From Chaenocephalus aceratus (lineage: Eukaryota > Chordata > Actinopteri > Perciformes > Channichthyidae), in NCBI GenBank assembly GCA_023974075.1, contig CM043798.1:4225397-4289396 (forward strand): a stretch of DNA of 64,000 nt. Direction: 5' to 3'. Positions 45,296 through 57,800 of the stretch are shown piece after piece (within the stretch, counting starts at the first letter, position 1; each line of letters begins with the position of its first letter). The translations under genes and the position numbers were made by a program. Under the pieces are notes generated by a model. The model worked only from the letters and a program-made list of their open reading frames with translations. It was not told where the DNA came from and made no database searches.

Positions 45296-45676
45296 CTGTG
45301 GCCCCAGCAGTAGCAGCAGGGCCCGACTGCGGCCCGCAGCAGCAGCAGGGCCCGTCTGCGGCCCCCAGCAGCAGCAGCAGCAGCAGCAGGGCCCGACTGC
45401 GGCCCCCAGCAGCAGCATCAGGGCCCGTCTGCGGCCCCCAGCAGCAGCAGCAGCAGGACCCGGCTGCGGCCCCCAGCAGCAGCAATCAGGGCCCGTCTGC
45501 GGCCCCCAGCAGCAGCAGCAGGGCCCGTCTGCGGCCCCCAGCAGCAGCAGCATCAGGACCCGTCTGCGGCCCCCAGCAGCAGCAGCAGCAGGACCCTGGC
45601 TGCGGCCCGCCCCCAGCAGCAGCAGGGGCCTGGCTGCGGCCCGGCCCCCAGCAGCAGCAGGGCCTGGCTGCGGCCA
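45296..45676 (+). repeat. CAG-rich GC minisatellite
   Basis: About 11-12 variant units, each a run of 3-8 CAG triplets followed by a 'ggcccgtctgcggccccc' type spacer. Unit length varies with the number of CAGs, roughly 27-45 bp. It is open on both strands in several frames, which is expected for a triplet-based repeat and is not evidence of a gene. Confidence 0.85.
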
Positions 45677-46385
45677 TGTGCAGCCCCGGAGCATCAGCTC
45701 ATAACCCCGTCTCTACTCTCTTCCTAAGAGCAGGAAACCTCCTTCAAGCTGTGTTTTATTTATTTACACTGTGGATGTAGACTATTTCACAGTTTAAATG
45801 TCAGGTGCAGCATGAGTGTTTGAGCATGAAGAACACATCCTCCATCTTTAAGCAAAACAAGGTATTGCCATAATTGACCCGTGCACCAGGTTTCCTGCTG
45901 GAAGTCAAGGTTCCGCGCTGATGTAAGACCCGTGGCACTCTGTAATCATGTCCATACACAGCCAGGATTTAACTACACTCTGGAGGGGAAGACACAGGGC
46001 TTAAGTGGATTTTATTTCAAGGTTCCCTTTCAGGGAAAATTGGCAGCACAGGCTAGAATTCAGATCCCCCTTGAATTACGAGCAAAAACTTTTGGTTTGA
46101 ATTATTCTGATGTCCACTTGTTGATTGTACTCTTAAGGAACACTACATTTTTACATGCCATTCTTAAGCTAATGGATTTCAAACTGAGAGTGAAATGTGA
46201 AGGATTGTCCTTGGTGTGTGTGTTTAATAAATGCTAAGGTGTAGGCTATAAATGATTATCCGATCATGAAGTAGTGAAAACTATTTATTTTATAACAATG
46301 ACAAGCTTTACTGGATTGTCTGAGAGAAACAGTCCTCAGCACTCTTTTTGCTAAAGCATTTATTTTGCAGTTTTTCACAGAACAT

Positions 46386-46920
46386 TAGCCGCTTTCACAC
46401 CAAGTACTTTGCCGTACTTAGTTCCCAGCACTTAGTGCCCCATGGAGCTAAGAGCAGATCGCGTTCACACCGGAATAAATCCCTGAGCGAGGATTACACA
46501 AATGAAGCCGCTGACGTCACTTCTTCTTCTTCTGCTTAGGGTTTACTGGCAGGCCGCAAACCACTTCACGGCGTATACTGCCACCCGAAGTCCCCGGCCG
46601 GAAGTCCCCGGAGTTGTGTTTTGTTGTGTTGCCATAAGTTTAGTCTCTCTCCGTTGGTGCGCTGGGCGACTGCTAATAATCCTAATGCCAGCAAATACAA
46701 TGGCTGCTTCACAAAACCTTTCCGAGTTTTACGGGGCGTGGTTTGCAGAAATTGGAACTTTTTCTCCCCAGGAAAGTATGCTCTCCAGCAGGGACTGAAA
46801 AGGGGGGGAAAGTTCTCATGAAACTAAGTTCTTTTTTTGGTGTGAACGCAAAATCCCAGGAAGTATCGGAACTAAAAGGTTGAAAGTACGGGGAAAAGTA
46901 CTCCGGTGTGAAAGCGCCTA
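46386..46920. mobile_element. MITE with CGCTTTCACACC termini
   Basis: The left end (TAGCCGCTTTCACACCAAGT, then 'actttgccgtactt') is matched by the complement of the right end (TAGGCGCTTTCACACCGGAG, then 'tacttttccccgtactt'). The 535-bp interior has no intact ORF and contains a CTT-headed dispersed repeat near 46522. Confidence 0.7.
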
Positions 46921-47901
46921 TGGGCATGCGGCTTGGGCTCCAATGCTTTTGTAATCCTAAAGAAGCTCGCTTTCATCATGTATAAGATCCCCGGGTACCC
47001 TCAGTCCTCTGCCAACCGCAATCTAAAGAGCTACATTTATAAAAAAACACATGTATGTGCTATCACTCTTCACCTTAACCACGAGGACCAGACAATCTTG
47101 AAGTCCTCACCCCACCCCCACTCAACACCTTTCGCTCCCCTTCAGCAACACCTCTCCAGACACACTGATACTGCTCCACACAGTGTGATAAAGGGCCTGC
47201 GTGGGCCAGGGCTGCCACCCTGGCGCTGGAAGCAATGTCTCCTCCTATAGGGGAAATACACCCCAAAATATCATTCACATTCATTTTGTAGTAATGTGTA
47301 ACTATAATTCATGACATGACAGTCTGCAGAGATGATGTCATGAGCTATAAATCACGCAGCTGCTATAGACAGTAAATAAAAGAAACCCTGAGATGTTTTA
47401 ATGGATTATAGACGTGTTCTGTTGCAGCTGGTGCTGTCCATTACAGCTCAATGGATGACATCATCAATACTTTCACTGGTTCCGTGTCTATGGAACCATT
47501 TCACGTGATGACATCATGAAACTAATTTAACTTTAGTGATTAAATGATATTTATTTACCCACAAAAGGACTATTTGTATATCAATAAGTCCCTGTGTTAA
47601 CTTGAAGTCCTGATGAGAAAGTGTGTCTTGAACGCCTGAAGCACTTTAATATGTTAACTTGCTTTTCACAATGTTGCTACCCTTTTGTTTTAACCGTTGT
47701 ATTCTTATTTGATTCTATTTTATACTCATTTGGCCTTTTCTCGGCACTGTCCATGTTTTTGTAAATAATAAAGGATTTCTGAATGTCCATGGTGAACGAA
47801 GAATAAAAACAGAGACAAATGTTCATTCATCATGAATGGAGTGAGGTCATAGCTCAGACGTATGACCGTAAGCTGCTATGACAGCAGAGTTCTATGACTT
47901 A

Positions 47902-48914
47902 TGCGGCTTTCACACCAGCGCTTTTCAGTTTCTAGCTCCGAGCGGGAGCTTTTCTGGTTCAGCTCCGGTTTCCCTTTTCAGCTCCCGCTCTGTTCACACC
48001 GCCCACTGGCGCCCCAGAGCTGCCCCTGCTGCGTCATGACGTCACCGTTTACATCGCTGATTTGCCCCCCAACGGCAGCTCACAACAACAACAACAAACC
48101 AACTGCGTCGGGTCGATGATCGTGTTGCTTTAATCACACGAAGCCAGAATAAATTGAATAACGACTTCTCCAACCTTATACTTTGCTCCAGAGTGCGTGG
48201 TTCATTGTTTATTATGTGTTTCTGCAGCATTTACCGACCGCTGCAGTGCTGGCTGCTCTTCCACGGGAGGTTATTCTCCCGTTAGCTCCCGGTTAGCTCA
48301 CACTGCAGCGGCCGCTCTAAAGTATTCACTGTCCGACTCACACAAGCAGCTGATGCATATCCCCAGTTCCCCTTAGCCTAAGTGAATGTGTGTCAGTCTG
48401 AATTGACACTGTTTGGTATCACAACGCTGTTATGAAAGTTTCTCTGGTATAAAACGGGTGATGTTGGCATAGCAACCGAAGCTAAACTGACTACTTGCAT
48501 CCGATAGCTGCAATAATACAAAACAACACGTCTGCCTCTCTCCACATGATCGATAACAGTGAACGGATGGTCAAAGTAAGGTACAAATAAACAGAATCAC
48601 ACGAAGCCTGGTTAGTGCTGCCTGACTTTATAAAGTGTGTTTATAGGCACTACTGCTTGTAGGCAGGCTGACAGTCGACCATGTTCAGGGGAGGTGGCTT
48701 TAGTTTCCTGCACGCCTCGACGTAAGAGAGACGTAAGCGACGTCGCCTCTTAGCTCCAAAGCTCTTGCCTCCAGACCGACAATTTTTTGGAGCTGGAAAT
48801 GAAGCGGATTCCGGAGCTAAGAGCCGGCGCCGCTCCGGTGTGAACAGGAAAACCCGGCGCTTTTCAGCTCCAGCTCCGAGCCGGAGCTGAAAAGGCGCTG
48901 GTGTGAAAGGGGCA
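47902..48914. mobile_element. MITE-like element with GCTTTCACACCAGCGC termini
   Basis: Ends: TGCGGCTTTCACACCAGCGC at the left, and TGCCCCTTTCACACCAGCGC as the complement of the right. Both continue into 'cttttcag' and repeated 'agctccg' motifs. About 1.0 kb and non-coding. The CG-rich sub-terminal sequence and 'gcgtcatgacgtcacc' inside resemble Harbinger-type MITEs. Confidence 0.7.
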
Positions 48915-49885
48915 TCAGTGATCTTATTGATGGAACCCTCGTTCTGTTGGCTGCTAACCCAGAGCGGAGCCAGCTTGTACACCCTCAGCTCCGAGAGCCA
49001 GGTGATGGTGTTTCTGGGTGAAGGATCCTCCACACAGCTGACGGTCTCCTGCAGGACCACATGACGTGTTCAAAGTGCCCCCATCTGTCACTTGAAAGGG
49101 CTCTGTCCTCAAAGCAAAAGAGACAGAGGTTATAAACAAATGGTTCTCAAAAGAGTCCGGTGGGACAGATTGGACGGAGCTTGTTGTTCCGCAGCCGCTC
49201 CACAGGAGGGGACGCAGTGATTGGATTGTCACATGGCTCATCTGAAGCATCCCTGTCCTCTGAGGTCTGATCTGACAGACTAAGAGCGCTGCTGGAAACC
49301 CATCATGTTCCTATTATTTGTCAATAACGACCTGGCAGTTGTTGCTCACTGTTGGGTTGGAGATGAGAGGCTGGATGAAGAGCAAGCGTCACGGATACGG
49401 TTCCCTGATTGCTTCCATTTGAGAATCCCCTTCCAAGTTCTCTCTTTATGACAGCTGTTAATCAAACCCCTGTCTTTCATTTGGACGGTGAGGTTATCTA
49501 CGGTCAGATGGGTTGAGCTGGAAATAGAGAGCAGGCAGGAATGAGAATAACCTTTATTAGTTTATCATTGTGGTCGGCGTATTCCAGTCCTTTCATCAGG
49601 AGGACCAAAGGAAATGATTTCAAAATAAAACATGGAAAACGTTTTTATTGATTGTGTAATAAAGGTTTGGCATTGAACTAGAGACATACTGTCCTGTCTT
49701 TTTTTATCTCCTTTTAAATCATCTTGAAATATTTATAGCAGCATATATTTTAAATACATTTGATTTGGATACACTTGCAGTGTTCGTTGGGGCCGGTATC
49801 CTGATGGGAGTATTTTCCAGCGGCACAATAGTAACTCTGCACCCTTTCAGGCGCTGATCCTCCTGGGTGAAAGTTGAGTGTCCTG

Positions 49886-49910
49886 CCCCCCCCACCCCCC
49901 CCCCCCCCCC
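49886..49910 (+). repeat. Poly-C tract
   Basis: 25 bases, all C except one A. Confidence 0.9.
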
Positions 49911-50468
49911 TCGTTGAGCCTCAGATTTGTGATGTTGCCTCGACCCTCTTGAGATTTGAAGGACAAAAGCTCAGTCCTGAGCCCTCCTCCCAGACATCAC
50001 ACTGTACTCACTCCATTCTTCACGGGCAGCGAGAAGTTGAATATTTTCAAAAATCATTTAAACTGGCAGTATTTTCCCAACAGAAGAATTGTGTTTTACA
50101 AAAGCAATTAAGTATGTTTTTTCTATGTATTTGTATTTACATTTCAGGCTCTTGAAATATGTCCTTGGAGTTATGACATGAGTAATCTAGAATGCATCTA
50201 ATTTAAATTGAATTCATTTGAAAATAACCGTCGCGCTCAGGCTCAAAGCACATCTGGATTAAACAAGAGTGTTGTTAAAAAAAAAGAATGTGAACGCGTG
50301 TTTTCAACATTTAAACATCTTTGTGAAATGTGCCCGTGGTCACGGCTAAAGGGAACATTGTAACATTATCCCCGGAAAGATAGTTTCGACCCTAAACACG
50401 GAGTACGGATCATAACTCGGCTGATTCAGCTGTTATGTGACATGAGTTCTTTCACTATCCTGTCTCGT

Positions 50469-50498
50469 CCCCCCCCCCCCCCCCCGTCTCCCCCCCCC
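50469..50498 (+). repeat. Interrupted poly-C tract
   Basis: A 17-base C run, GTCT, then C again for eight bases. Confidence 0.85.
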
Positions 50499-50973
50499 GT
50501 GTGTTGCCTGGACGGTGAGAAGTGAAGATGAAGGAGCCGTGTGTTGATCCAAGGTCAGGAGAATGGAGAGCCTGAGTGTTTAAAAACTCTTTTGTAGACG
50601 GGCCCGCACACCCCGACCCGTCACATCACACTGAGTGTAGCCCCACAGAGTCAAGAGAGGACATCTCTCAGTGAGACATGTCTTCGTCCAGCAGCACAGA
50701 TAAGACATTGCACATGAATTAGAGGTAAATACAAAACAATACGTAGACCATGTATAAGATATACATAGCAGTAGAAGACAAACAAAATACGCAAAACTGT
50801 GAATATATATATATATATATATAAATATATCAATAATGAAGGATATCTCTAGAGTATATTGAATACACAATATAAATATACAAATATACAGAATAAAAGG
50901 CAGCATACATTATGCTTGTCCAGCCTATCAACCTCACAGAATGTAAACATTGAATACAATACACTGAAAACAT

Positions 50974-51117
50974 TTTAATTAAATGTATCGTGTCGTCAGA
51001 TTTCCCATAACTGTATTAGGATAGTTGCAATAATAAAGTTTAATTAATTAATATTATTGCTTTAACTAACCTAATAGAGTTATGTGAAATCTGTTGACAC
51101 GATGCATTTAATTAAAG
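50974..51117. mobile_element. Palindromic MITE, copy A
   Basis: The whole ~144 bp is one imperfect palindrome: TTAATTAAATGTATCGTGTC at the left faces a complement reading TTAATTAAATGCATCGTGTC at the right. 'cataact(g/c)tattagg' occurs in both arms. A second copy of the family lies at 63664-63846. Confidence 0.75.
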
Positions 51118-51542
51118 GCAACTTGTATACTGTATATACTGTATACACTTTACAATGAACATTTGAGTTAGCGGAATAAAGGACCAGACTCCCGTGTCCC
51201 CAGAGGAAGAGGTGTGTTGTGGTCTGTCAGCGTGTCCGGAGACGGCAGGACAAACACCTAACCGGCCGGGACCCCCGACCCAGAAGCAGGGTCAGGGTCG
51301 GGACCGCAGCTCAGTGTGAGCGCTGAGCTGCGGACTCTCAGGGAACCAAACGCCCCCCCCCACAGCTGGCCCTGGGAAAAGCCAGTGCAGGACAACGATG
51401 TCACTTTGAGACGGTTCTATATTAAACAAATGGAAAAGCACATTTCGGGCGAGACACTTCACTGAACTTGCTCCTGTGGGTATTGTCCAGTTTCTGACCA
51501 TTGCATGTATGATATATGTGTCATGTGTGTAATGTGTGTATA

Positions 51543-51608
51543 TGTAAAGCGCTTTGAGTCATTGAAAAAGCGCTATAATAAATGTAAGGAATTATTATTA
51601 TTATTATT
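51543..51608 (+). repeat. L2-type LINE 3' tail
   Basis: 'gtaaagcgctttgagtcatt', then 'gaaaaagcgctataataaat' and an ATT microsatellite. This is the characteristic L2 3' end, without coding sequence. Confidence 0.65.
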
Positions 51609-52208
51609 AAAATATCCCGTCCCGTGTGTTACAGCACATTGTGACTTCTCATGGTATTCAAATACATAATGAGACAAAGCCGTAGTGAGTTTAGGGCATG
51701 TGCACTCCTCCACATAGAACGGATTCATCTTTATTAAATACTATTTTATTTGAATGAAGATAAAAGTGTGTGATTATGACCTTTGCTTGAAAGTTTCCTT
51801 TGATAAAGCTGTGTGGAACAAGGCTGTGCTTTACTGACCTTCCCCACAGCAGTCTCTCGTTGGTCCGATGAACAAAAAGAGGCCCGGATGCAGCAGCCTC
51901 TGAAGGTTACACATTGTTTCTGGGCTTGGATGAAAAGCACGAGGCGCGGATCGTCTCAGTAATTGTAATAGAATGATTCAATGTCTTGTTCAGTGTTTTC
52001 ACAATAGTGGTAATATTGTGTGTACGTGTTTTAAGAATTGGATTACATTACATGAGTGCCTCGTTGTGTTGTGTGACTGTGACTTCCTTGTTTCATACAC
52101 TTCATATAATTAGGGCCGAATGTTTTTCATGTAAAAAGACAGTAACTATTTCTAAGGAAGATTGTAAAACTATAATAACAGTGGCATTTTCTTTTTTAAA
52201 TATTAGTC

Positions 52209-52285
52209 TAATCAAGTCCATTACATTTATTTTCATGACATAACATTTAGCTTTCATCCAAAGTGGCTTCCAATGAACCATAAAG
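52209..52285 (+). repeat. Dispersed fish repeat fragment
   Basis: 'ttacatttattttcatgaca', then 'catttagctttcatccaaag' and 'tggcttccaatgaacc' match the head of the same family as 44095-44255. Confidence 0.45.
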
Positions 52286-52699
52286 GTCCAAGCTCAGAAC
52301 AACAAAAGAAGTCCAGACACTTATCAGGGTTTTATATTTTGAACCTATCACTGATATTTCCAGACGTGACTTAATAGGTGACATGAGATATGTGCTTCTC
52401 CTTAAGTGATACGGTCTCTTTAGTGTCCTTGGAGAACTTCAGGAATCTTTAATGGTATTTTATGAGAGAAAAATAGCATTAAAGTCAGGTCAGCGTGTGG
52501 ACCATACGTCACCACAGGCACACAATAACTCACGTCCTCTGGGGACATTATTATTCTGTTCCAGAGTCATTTCTCTAGGATTTCAATCCAACTGCATACT
52601 TGAAGTATTTCCGAGTAGTGGGTCCGGGTGCTTTCTTATGCTAATGCGGGTCTGACATCAGCAGTGAGATCAAAGCAGGGCAGGGGGGGCTTCTTTAAA

Positions 52700-52910
52700 G
52701 CTGAGTCTGCCCCCACCCAGCCTCACTCTGTCCGCACGCACACACTCCGCGGCACCACTCCCGACACACACCATGCGTACCTGTCCGGACATATGCTACC
52801 CCCCTACACTGGATTGTACTCATGCATCAGACTGAAACTGTCCAAAGGATATTCCGAGCGGCTGAGACTTTGTTCCGGACTGCTTTTGTTCCTCGCTGAG
52901 CGGCAGAAGG
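52700..52910 (+). promoter_or_regulatory. wnt11: Candidate wnt11 non-coding first exon
   Basis: A GC-richer stretch ending in a strong donor, GCAGAAG|gtgagc (exon end 52910). The next acceptor on this strand with a good context, ttcttcacag at 54702, leads directly into the 5' leader of the wnt11 start exon. Wnt genes often have a separate 5' exon. This is inferred from splice signals only. Confidence 0.35.
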
Positions 52911-53924
52911 TGAGCTGAAACGGTTGGCTGAAGTCCGTGTCTTTGCGCACGAGAGAGAGTTAGTTTCCTCCCATGGAGCGATCACAAAGCTGATTGTTTG
53001 GCTGTGTGTGAGTTATTTGTTGGGGGAAGATTTGTACATCGGAACAAAATTGTATCAAATCAAACTTTATTGTTTTTAAAATCATAAAAGTGTTCAGATT
53101 TCCCAACCTTTGCGCAGGCTGCTCCCTAAGGCTGAGGTCTAAAGGTAACATGTATTTCTTCTTAAGCGGATTTGCAGGCAGCTTTGTTACAGGTTATGAT
53201 AGAAACATCACCTTGTTAGTGAATCTGCACGGATGAGATCCTGCTCGGTGTACCGGGAGTCCTCCGCGCGCCCTGCGCTGCTTATCTCGGCTCCGTGTGG
53301 CACACACATCGCAGGGTGTGTGTGAGTGTGTGAGTGTGAGTGTGAGGCTATCAGCCTTTATCTCTCAGGGGAAACAGGAGCTGCCATGTCGCCCTCTTCG
53401 GCCAGATGCATATTAAACAGTGAATCCACTTGAGGCCGTGATTTCTGAGCAGATGACGCAAAGCGGAGGAACACTGTGAATACGCAGGAACGACTGTAAT
53501 CCAAGGTGTATGATAGGCCGCATTATTGTATCATTGTAGTTTACAGCTCAGAATCCCGTTGCTTGGAAAGGTGTTGGTCGAGTTTGAATAATTATTATCA
53601 CAGTTTCGAACGCGTCTCCGCCAATCAGCGGACTGGATCTCTGAAAGCTCGCTATCACTATCAGCAGTTTTAATGCGCTCAGCTTAAGCTCTCTTCAAAG
53701 ACATTTCTTATCAGCAGCTCGCTCCCTCATCAGATCATGCCTCTGACGCGCTGACTGAAGATTAGCGCGCGGATCACACTCCAGCTACACTTCTTTAAAC
53801 GTGTCCGTGTGAAACAGGCTCGATGTAATTACTCTGACCAACGAGCCTATTTAGAGGAACACACGCTGCAGTGTTTCAGCCTCAACGTAAAGCACAAGTA
53901 CTGGAGATTGTATCAAACAGGGCT

Positions 53925-53990
53925 GCCCAAAGTAGGGCCCGGGGGCCAAAGATGGCCCGCCAAATGTACTTCTCAAAAACATTTTCAATT
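53925..53990 (+). repeat. hAT-type terminus fragment
   Basis: CAGGGCTGCCCAAAGTAGGG, followed by 'gggggccaaagatggcccgcc', resembles hAT/Charlie-like ends and the 'ggcccgc' end of the element at 1578. The other terminus was not located. Confidence 0.45.
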
Positions 53991-54725
53991 TAAAAAATAT
54001 ATAGGCTAATATAAATCAGTGTACGTGTTTTGTGATGTAAAGTGTTCTTTAAATATGTTGGAACCCTATTAAAATGGATTTCTCACTAGTTGAGTGATAC
54101 CGAAAGTTTGACGCCAGTGGTGTATGTTGGGTAATAAGTTACCCCTTGGTATGGAATATTCATTTAAACCTCATGCCCCAACAACGGGATATTACATTCA
54201 ACAATCACCTATGACTTTATTGCTGTATGATATAATTATGTGGCTACAAAACAACAGACTCAATCACTTCCAACTCGCTGAGGAAAGTCAGCGCTGACTT
54301 GCACAATCTGCAGAAACATTTCCTACAGACTCGTTCACATTTCTTTGTCCTGAAAGTCCTCGTGTAAAAGGAGCTGCAATACCACGGATGTTGTTAAAAT
54401 TGTGTTTGCATGCTTACAAAAGTATTTCTTGCAAAACACGACTATTCGACTTATTTCAATTGTTTCCCTTTAGTTATCCCTTACTCATTGTGTGCGTAAT
54501 GTTTAGCATTCCTTCATTCGATCTTTCTGCCACCGGACTTGATTTGGTAATAAATAAGCAAGTATGTCAGAGCTCACACACAGGCTCCCACAACGATTCT
54601 TTGATTTTATTCTGCTCAGCAAATCTAGAAAGTATACTGGAAAAGTTAGAACTGGCATGTTGTGGCATTGCAAAGTCGTAATTAATGTTTTATTCTTCAC
54701 AGGGTTTAGAGGAGGAGGTCGTGCC

Positions 54726-54743
54726 ATGAGAGCTGACTTTTGA
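54726..54743 (+). promoter_or_regulatory. wnt11: Short upstream ORF in the wnt11 leader
   Basis: ATG followed by four codons and TGA, 76 bases before the wnt11 ATG, in a GCCATGA context. It could lower or gate wnt11 translation if it lies in the mRNA. Confidence 0.4.
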
Positions 54744-54819
54744 GTCTGAGTCGAGAAGCCCAGCAGCCTTTGTGTGTCCTGTGTGTGTCCTGTGTGTGTC
54801 CCGTGTGAAGCGTCCCACC

Positions 54820-57800
54820 ATGAGGAGCAGCTCTCATGTCCTGCCTCTCGGTGTGCTCACGGCTCTGCTGCTGTCTCAGGTCTGCTCGGGCATCAAATGG
54901 CTGTAAGTATTCCGAGGAGTGGCGCCGTCTCATTCGGCTTTTACATTCAAACAATCTCCAAACAGATGACGTAAGGTAGATACGCGATATATGCTCTTTT
55001 CTGCATGTTTTATGGAAGGGAGGGCCCGTGGCAGCTTTAAAATGGGCCCCAACATTCCTCAGGTTGCTCCTGATGGAGGGAGAGGATAGCGCTGGACATG
55101 TGTCTGAGAAAGGGGACATTAGATTGACAGTTCCTCACATTATGAAGGGAAACCTTTTTGTTTTATTAACTCTATTCAGTAAAAGGAGCAGCATGTCGGA
55201 TCACTTGTACCCCTGCTGTAGAGTAATAATGAGATGAGTGGAATAAGAGGGCGACGACAGACAGCCCAGTGTGTGTAGTCCTAGTTAGGCCTCAATCTGT
55301 GTAAAAATAGTGCGCTGCCGAGCCTACGTGTTGACACAAATGTTGATTTCTCCACGCTGTCTTTATGGTTAAAGTAAACAATAATTTCACCATATTTCTG
55401 GAAAGTCCGTCAAGTTACCAAGTTGCTATTTTTGTGTTGAAGTTATGTTATTGTTTGGTATTCCTGTAAACCCTTTCGTTGTCTGCGTGTTCTGCTGCGT
55501 GTCTCTTCATCAGAGTTTCTTTGTCTGAGCAGCTGTGAAAACACAATATCCACGGCCTCTTGTCAGAGGGAGCTGTGATGCTCCCGGTGCGAAGGCTTAA
55601 GCAGATGTACCCATGAGAGCAGGGATGGCATGTGCTAAACCTAAGCTCTTACAGTCCTGATCATGCACGGCGGTGCAACGCAAAACAGATGCGGCTGTAA
55701 ACACCTGTGAGTGCCGGGTTACCCCCGGTCCACTGGAGTCACAGCTTATCATTGGGCACAGAGTGGCGGCCCCTTGGCCCCTAATGCAAAACAGGCCAAG
55801 GTGCAGGCGGCGCTGCCTGGTTCTCACAAACAGTTCAGAAATGAGAGATCAGAGCGGAGCTGCGGTCTCTCTGTTAAGTTAATACTTTATCAGTTTTAAA
55901 TGTTTAACTCCAATGTGTGCACCCTTTAATAGTCTGTAACCATGATTCGTGTCAAGCTGAGGCCACCGAGGGCCGTGCTTACTGTGGTGGACAAAGCAAA
56001 TATAGAAGGATCACAGTTTCTCATCAGACTCTGATCTGATTTTCTGGTTTTTATATTTTGGGAATATCCATAGACATCTTCTGTGCTTCAGCAAGAAGAG
56101 AAGCCCTGCGCCAAGAACGTGTCACTTATACTTTCTTTTGGGATTTACCCCGTGATAAGATGGTTCTCTGCCAAAATATTTCCCCTCCTGAAATATTATC
56201 TGTTTCAAGTGTTTGATCCGATGTTTCTCATAGGCTTGAAATGTGTGTGAAATTGCTATCACACACATTTAACTGAAACGTACAGCTTCCCACAATCGTG
56301 GTTATTCCATCGTCATGAAACAAAAGAAGTCAGCTCCCCGTCATGTATTGTGCAGACTGACCCCAGCTCCTCTTTGTGCCCAGGTCGATATCACACGCCC
56401 CGGCGTCTCTCCACATCAACCAGACCCAGCACTGTAAGCTGCTGCCGGGCATGGTGTCCTCCCAGGCCCAGCTGTGTCGCAGCAACCTGGAGCTCATGCA
56501 GACCATCGTCACCGCCGCACGGGAGGTCAAGAAGACGTGCCAGAAGACGTTTTCTGACATGCGCTGGAACTGCTCCTCCATTGACATCCCAAACGATGTC
56601 CAGAAGTATCGGCCAGACCTCGAACGAGGTATGACCATTCACCGTTTGGAATGACAGCGCAGACATTGTTGTTTCCAGAGAAGTTACCCACAGGACTGAA
56701 TAACCGATCTGAGGTCATGAAGCATTGACTTCTGTTTACAGTAACTTGTGAAATGACCCTCGGCCTCGAGTGGTGTCTGCGCTCAGACGCTGAGCTAGAT
56801 GTATCTGTATGCTAATGCTTGTTAATACATGCTTTTTTAATGAAGAATGATGTCCTTCGCAAAGAGGATCTCAGGTTTAAGATGACATGTGGCCTCGTCT
56901 TTCAACTTTTAGACTGCCGGATGAATTATTCCATTTCCTGGCGGGCCTTTACGAGAGACATGGACTCGACTGTTATTTGAGAAGACATACAACACGTGTA
57001 TATTCTGCATGATATAAAATCGGCTTATGTCTGTAATCTGAAGCATAATCCGACTGCACGCCTGGTTAAAAAAAGGACTTTAAGTCAGCCGGAGACAGTT
57101 TCTGGGTTAGGGTTAGTGGGGGGGGGGGGGGGGGGGGGGGGTGTGCAGCGCTCTCAGAAGGGACATGGCTGCCATTTGCCAAATGAAAAGTCTGAACAGG
57201 AAATGGCTCATCTCTGTGTAGCGGGGGCTTTGATCTAACCAGCCCGTCTCGGTCACACGTGACTTCCCCCTTACCTCCAGTTGCTCCTCGGCCGTTAACA
57301 TGTGCTTTCTGCGCACGCACATCACCTCCAGTCCACCAGGCTCAGGCTGGTTACAGCGGACAGTGATGGACTGCGTGTGATCGTTACAATTTGTTTTGTT
57401 TTTCACCGAGACAGTAGAACACTAAGAAATAAGGAAATAGCAGATCAATTCATTTCAAAGAAGTGGTTTAACAATTGTCTATAAATGTTTTTATTAGCTT
57501 GGTTTGAATGGTAACCAACATCTGTCAAAGCTGACCATGATACACTTAAAGTATTTTAACAATCGATACATTGTTAAAAGAAATGTTGTAAAGCAATAAC
57601 GACAAATATTAATAGCTCAGTAAATGATAAGAATGTGCTCTTTCTTTTTGGTACCTAACTAAATAACTGCTGGTGACCTCTGACTGTAATGTGTGTGTGA
57701 GCATTCAACAAAGACAGACCTATGAGTAACTGCATGTCACTTTGCAGGATGGGGCTGACGGGGCGTACAGATATCAAATGTGTGTTTCTGTCCTGCCCCC

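Larger units (their letters stand above)
48915..52640. other. intergenic upstream of wnt11, no gene recognised
   Basis: It contains C tracts (49886-49910, 50469-50498), an AT dinucleotide run near 50807-50830, a palindromic MITE (50974-51117) and an L2 tail (51543-51608). There is no supported coding sequence. It may hold wnt11 regulatory elements, but none can be picked from sequence alone. Confidence 0.45.

Noticed and set aside
45296..45676. Regular repeat-spacer pattern reminiscent of a CRISPR array
   Set aside because: A vertebrate genome, spacers that are all near-identical, and triplet-based repeats. It is a minisatellite.
45266..45780. Long ORFs on both strands over the CAG/GC repeat
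   Set aside because: The frames stay open because the repeat is based on stop-free triplets. The translations are low-complexity, with no start context or splice support.
52628..52918. 96-codon ORF upstream of wnt11
   Set aside because: It falls on the candidate non-coding exon but has no homology and lies far from the real signal-peptide start at 54820.
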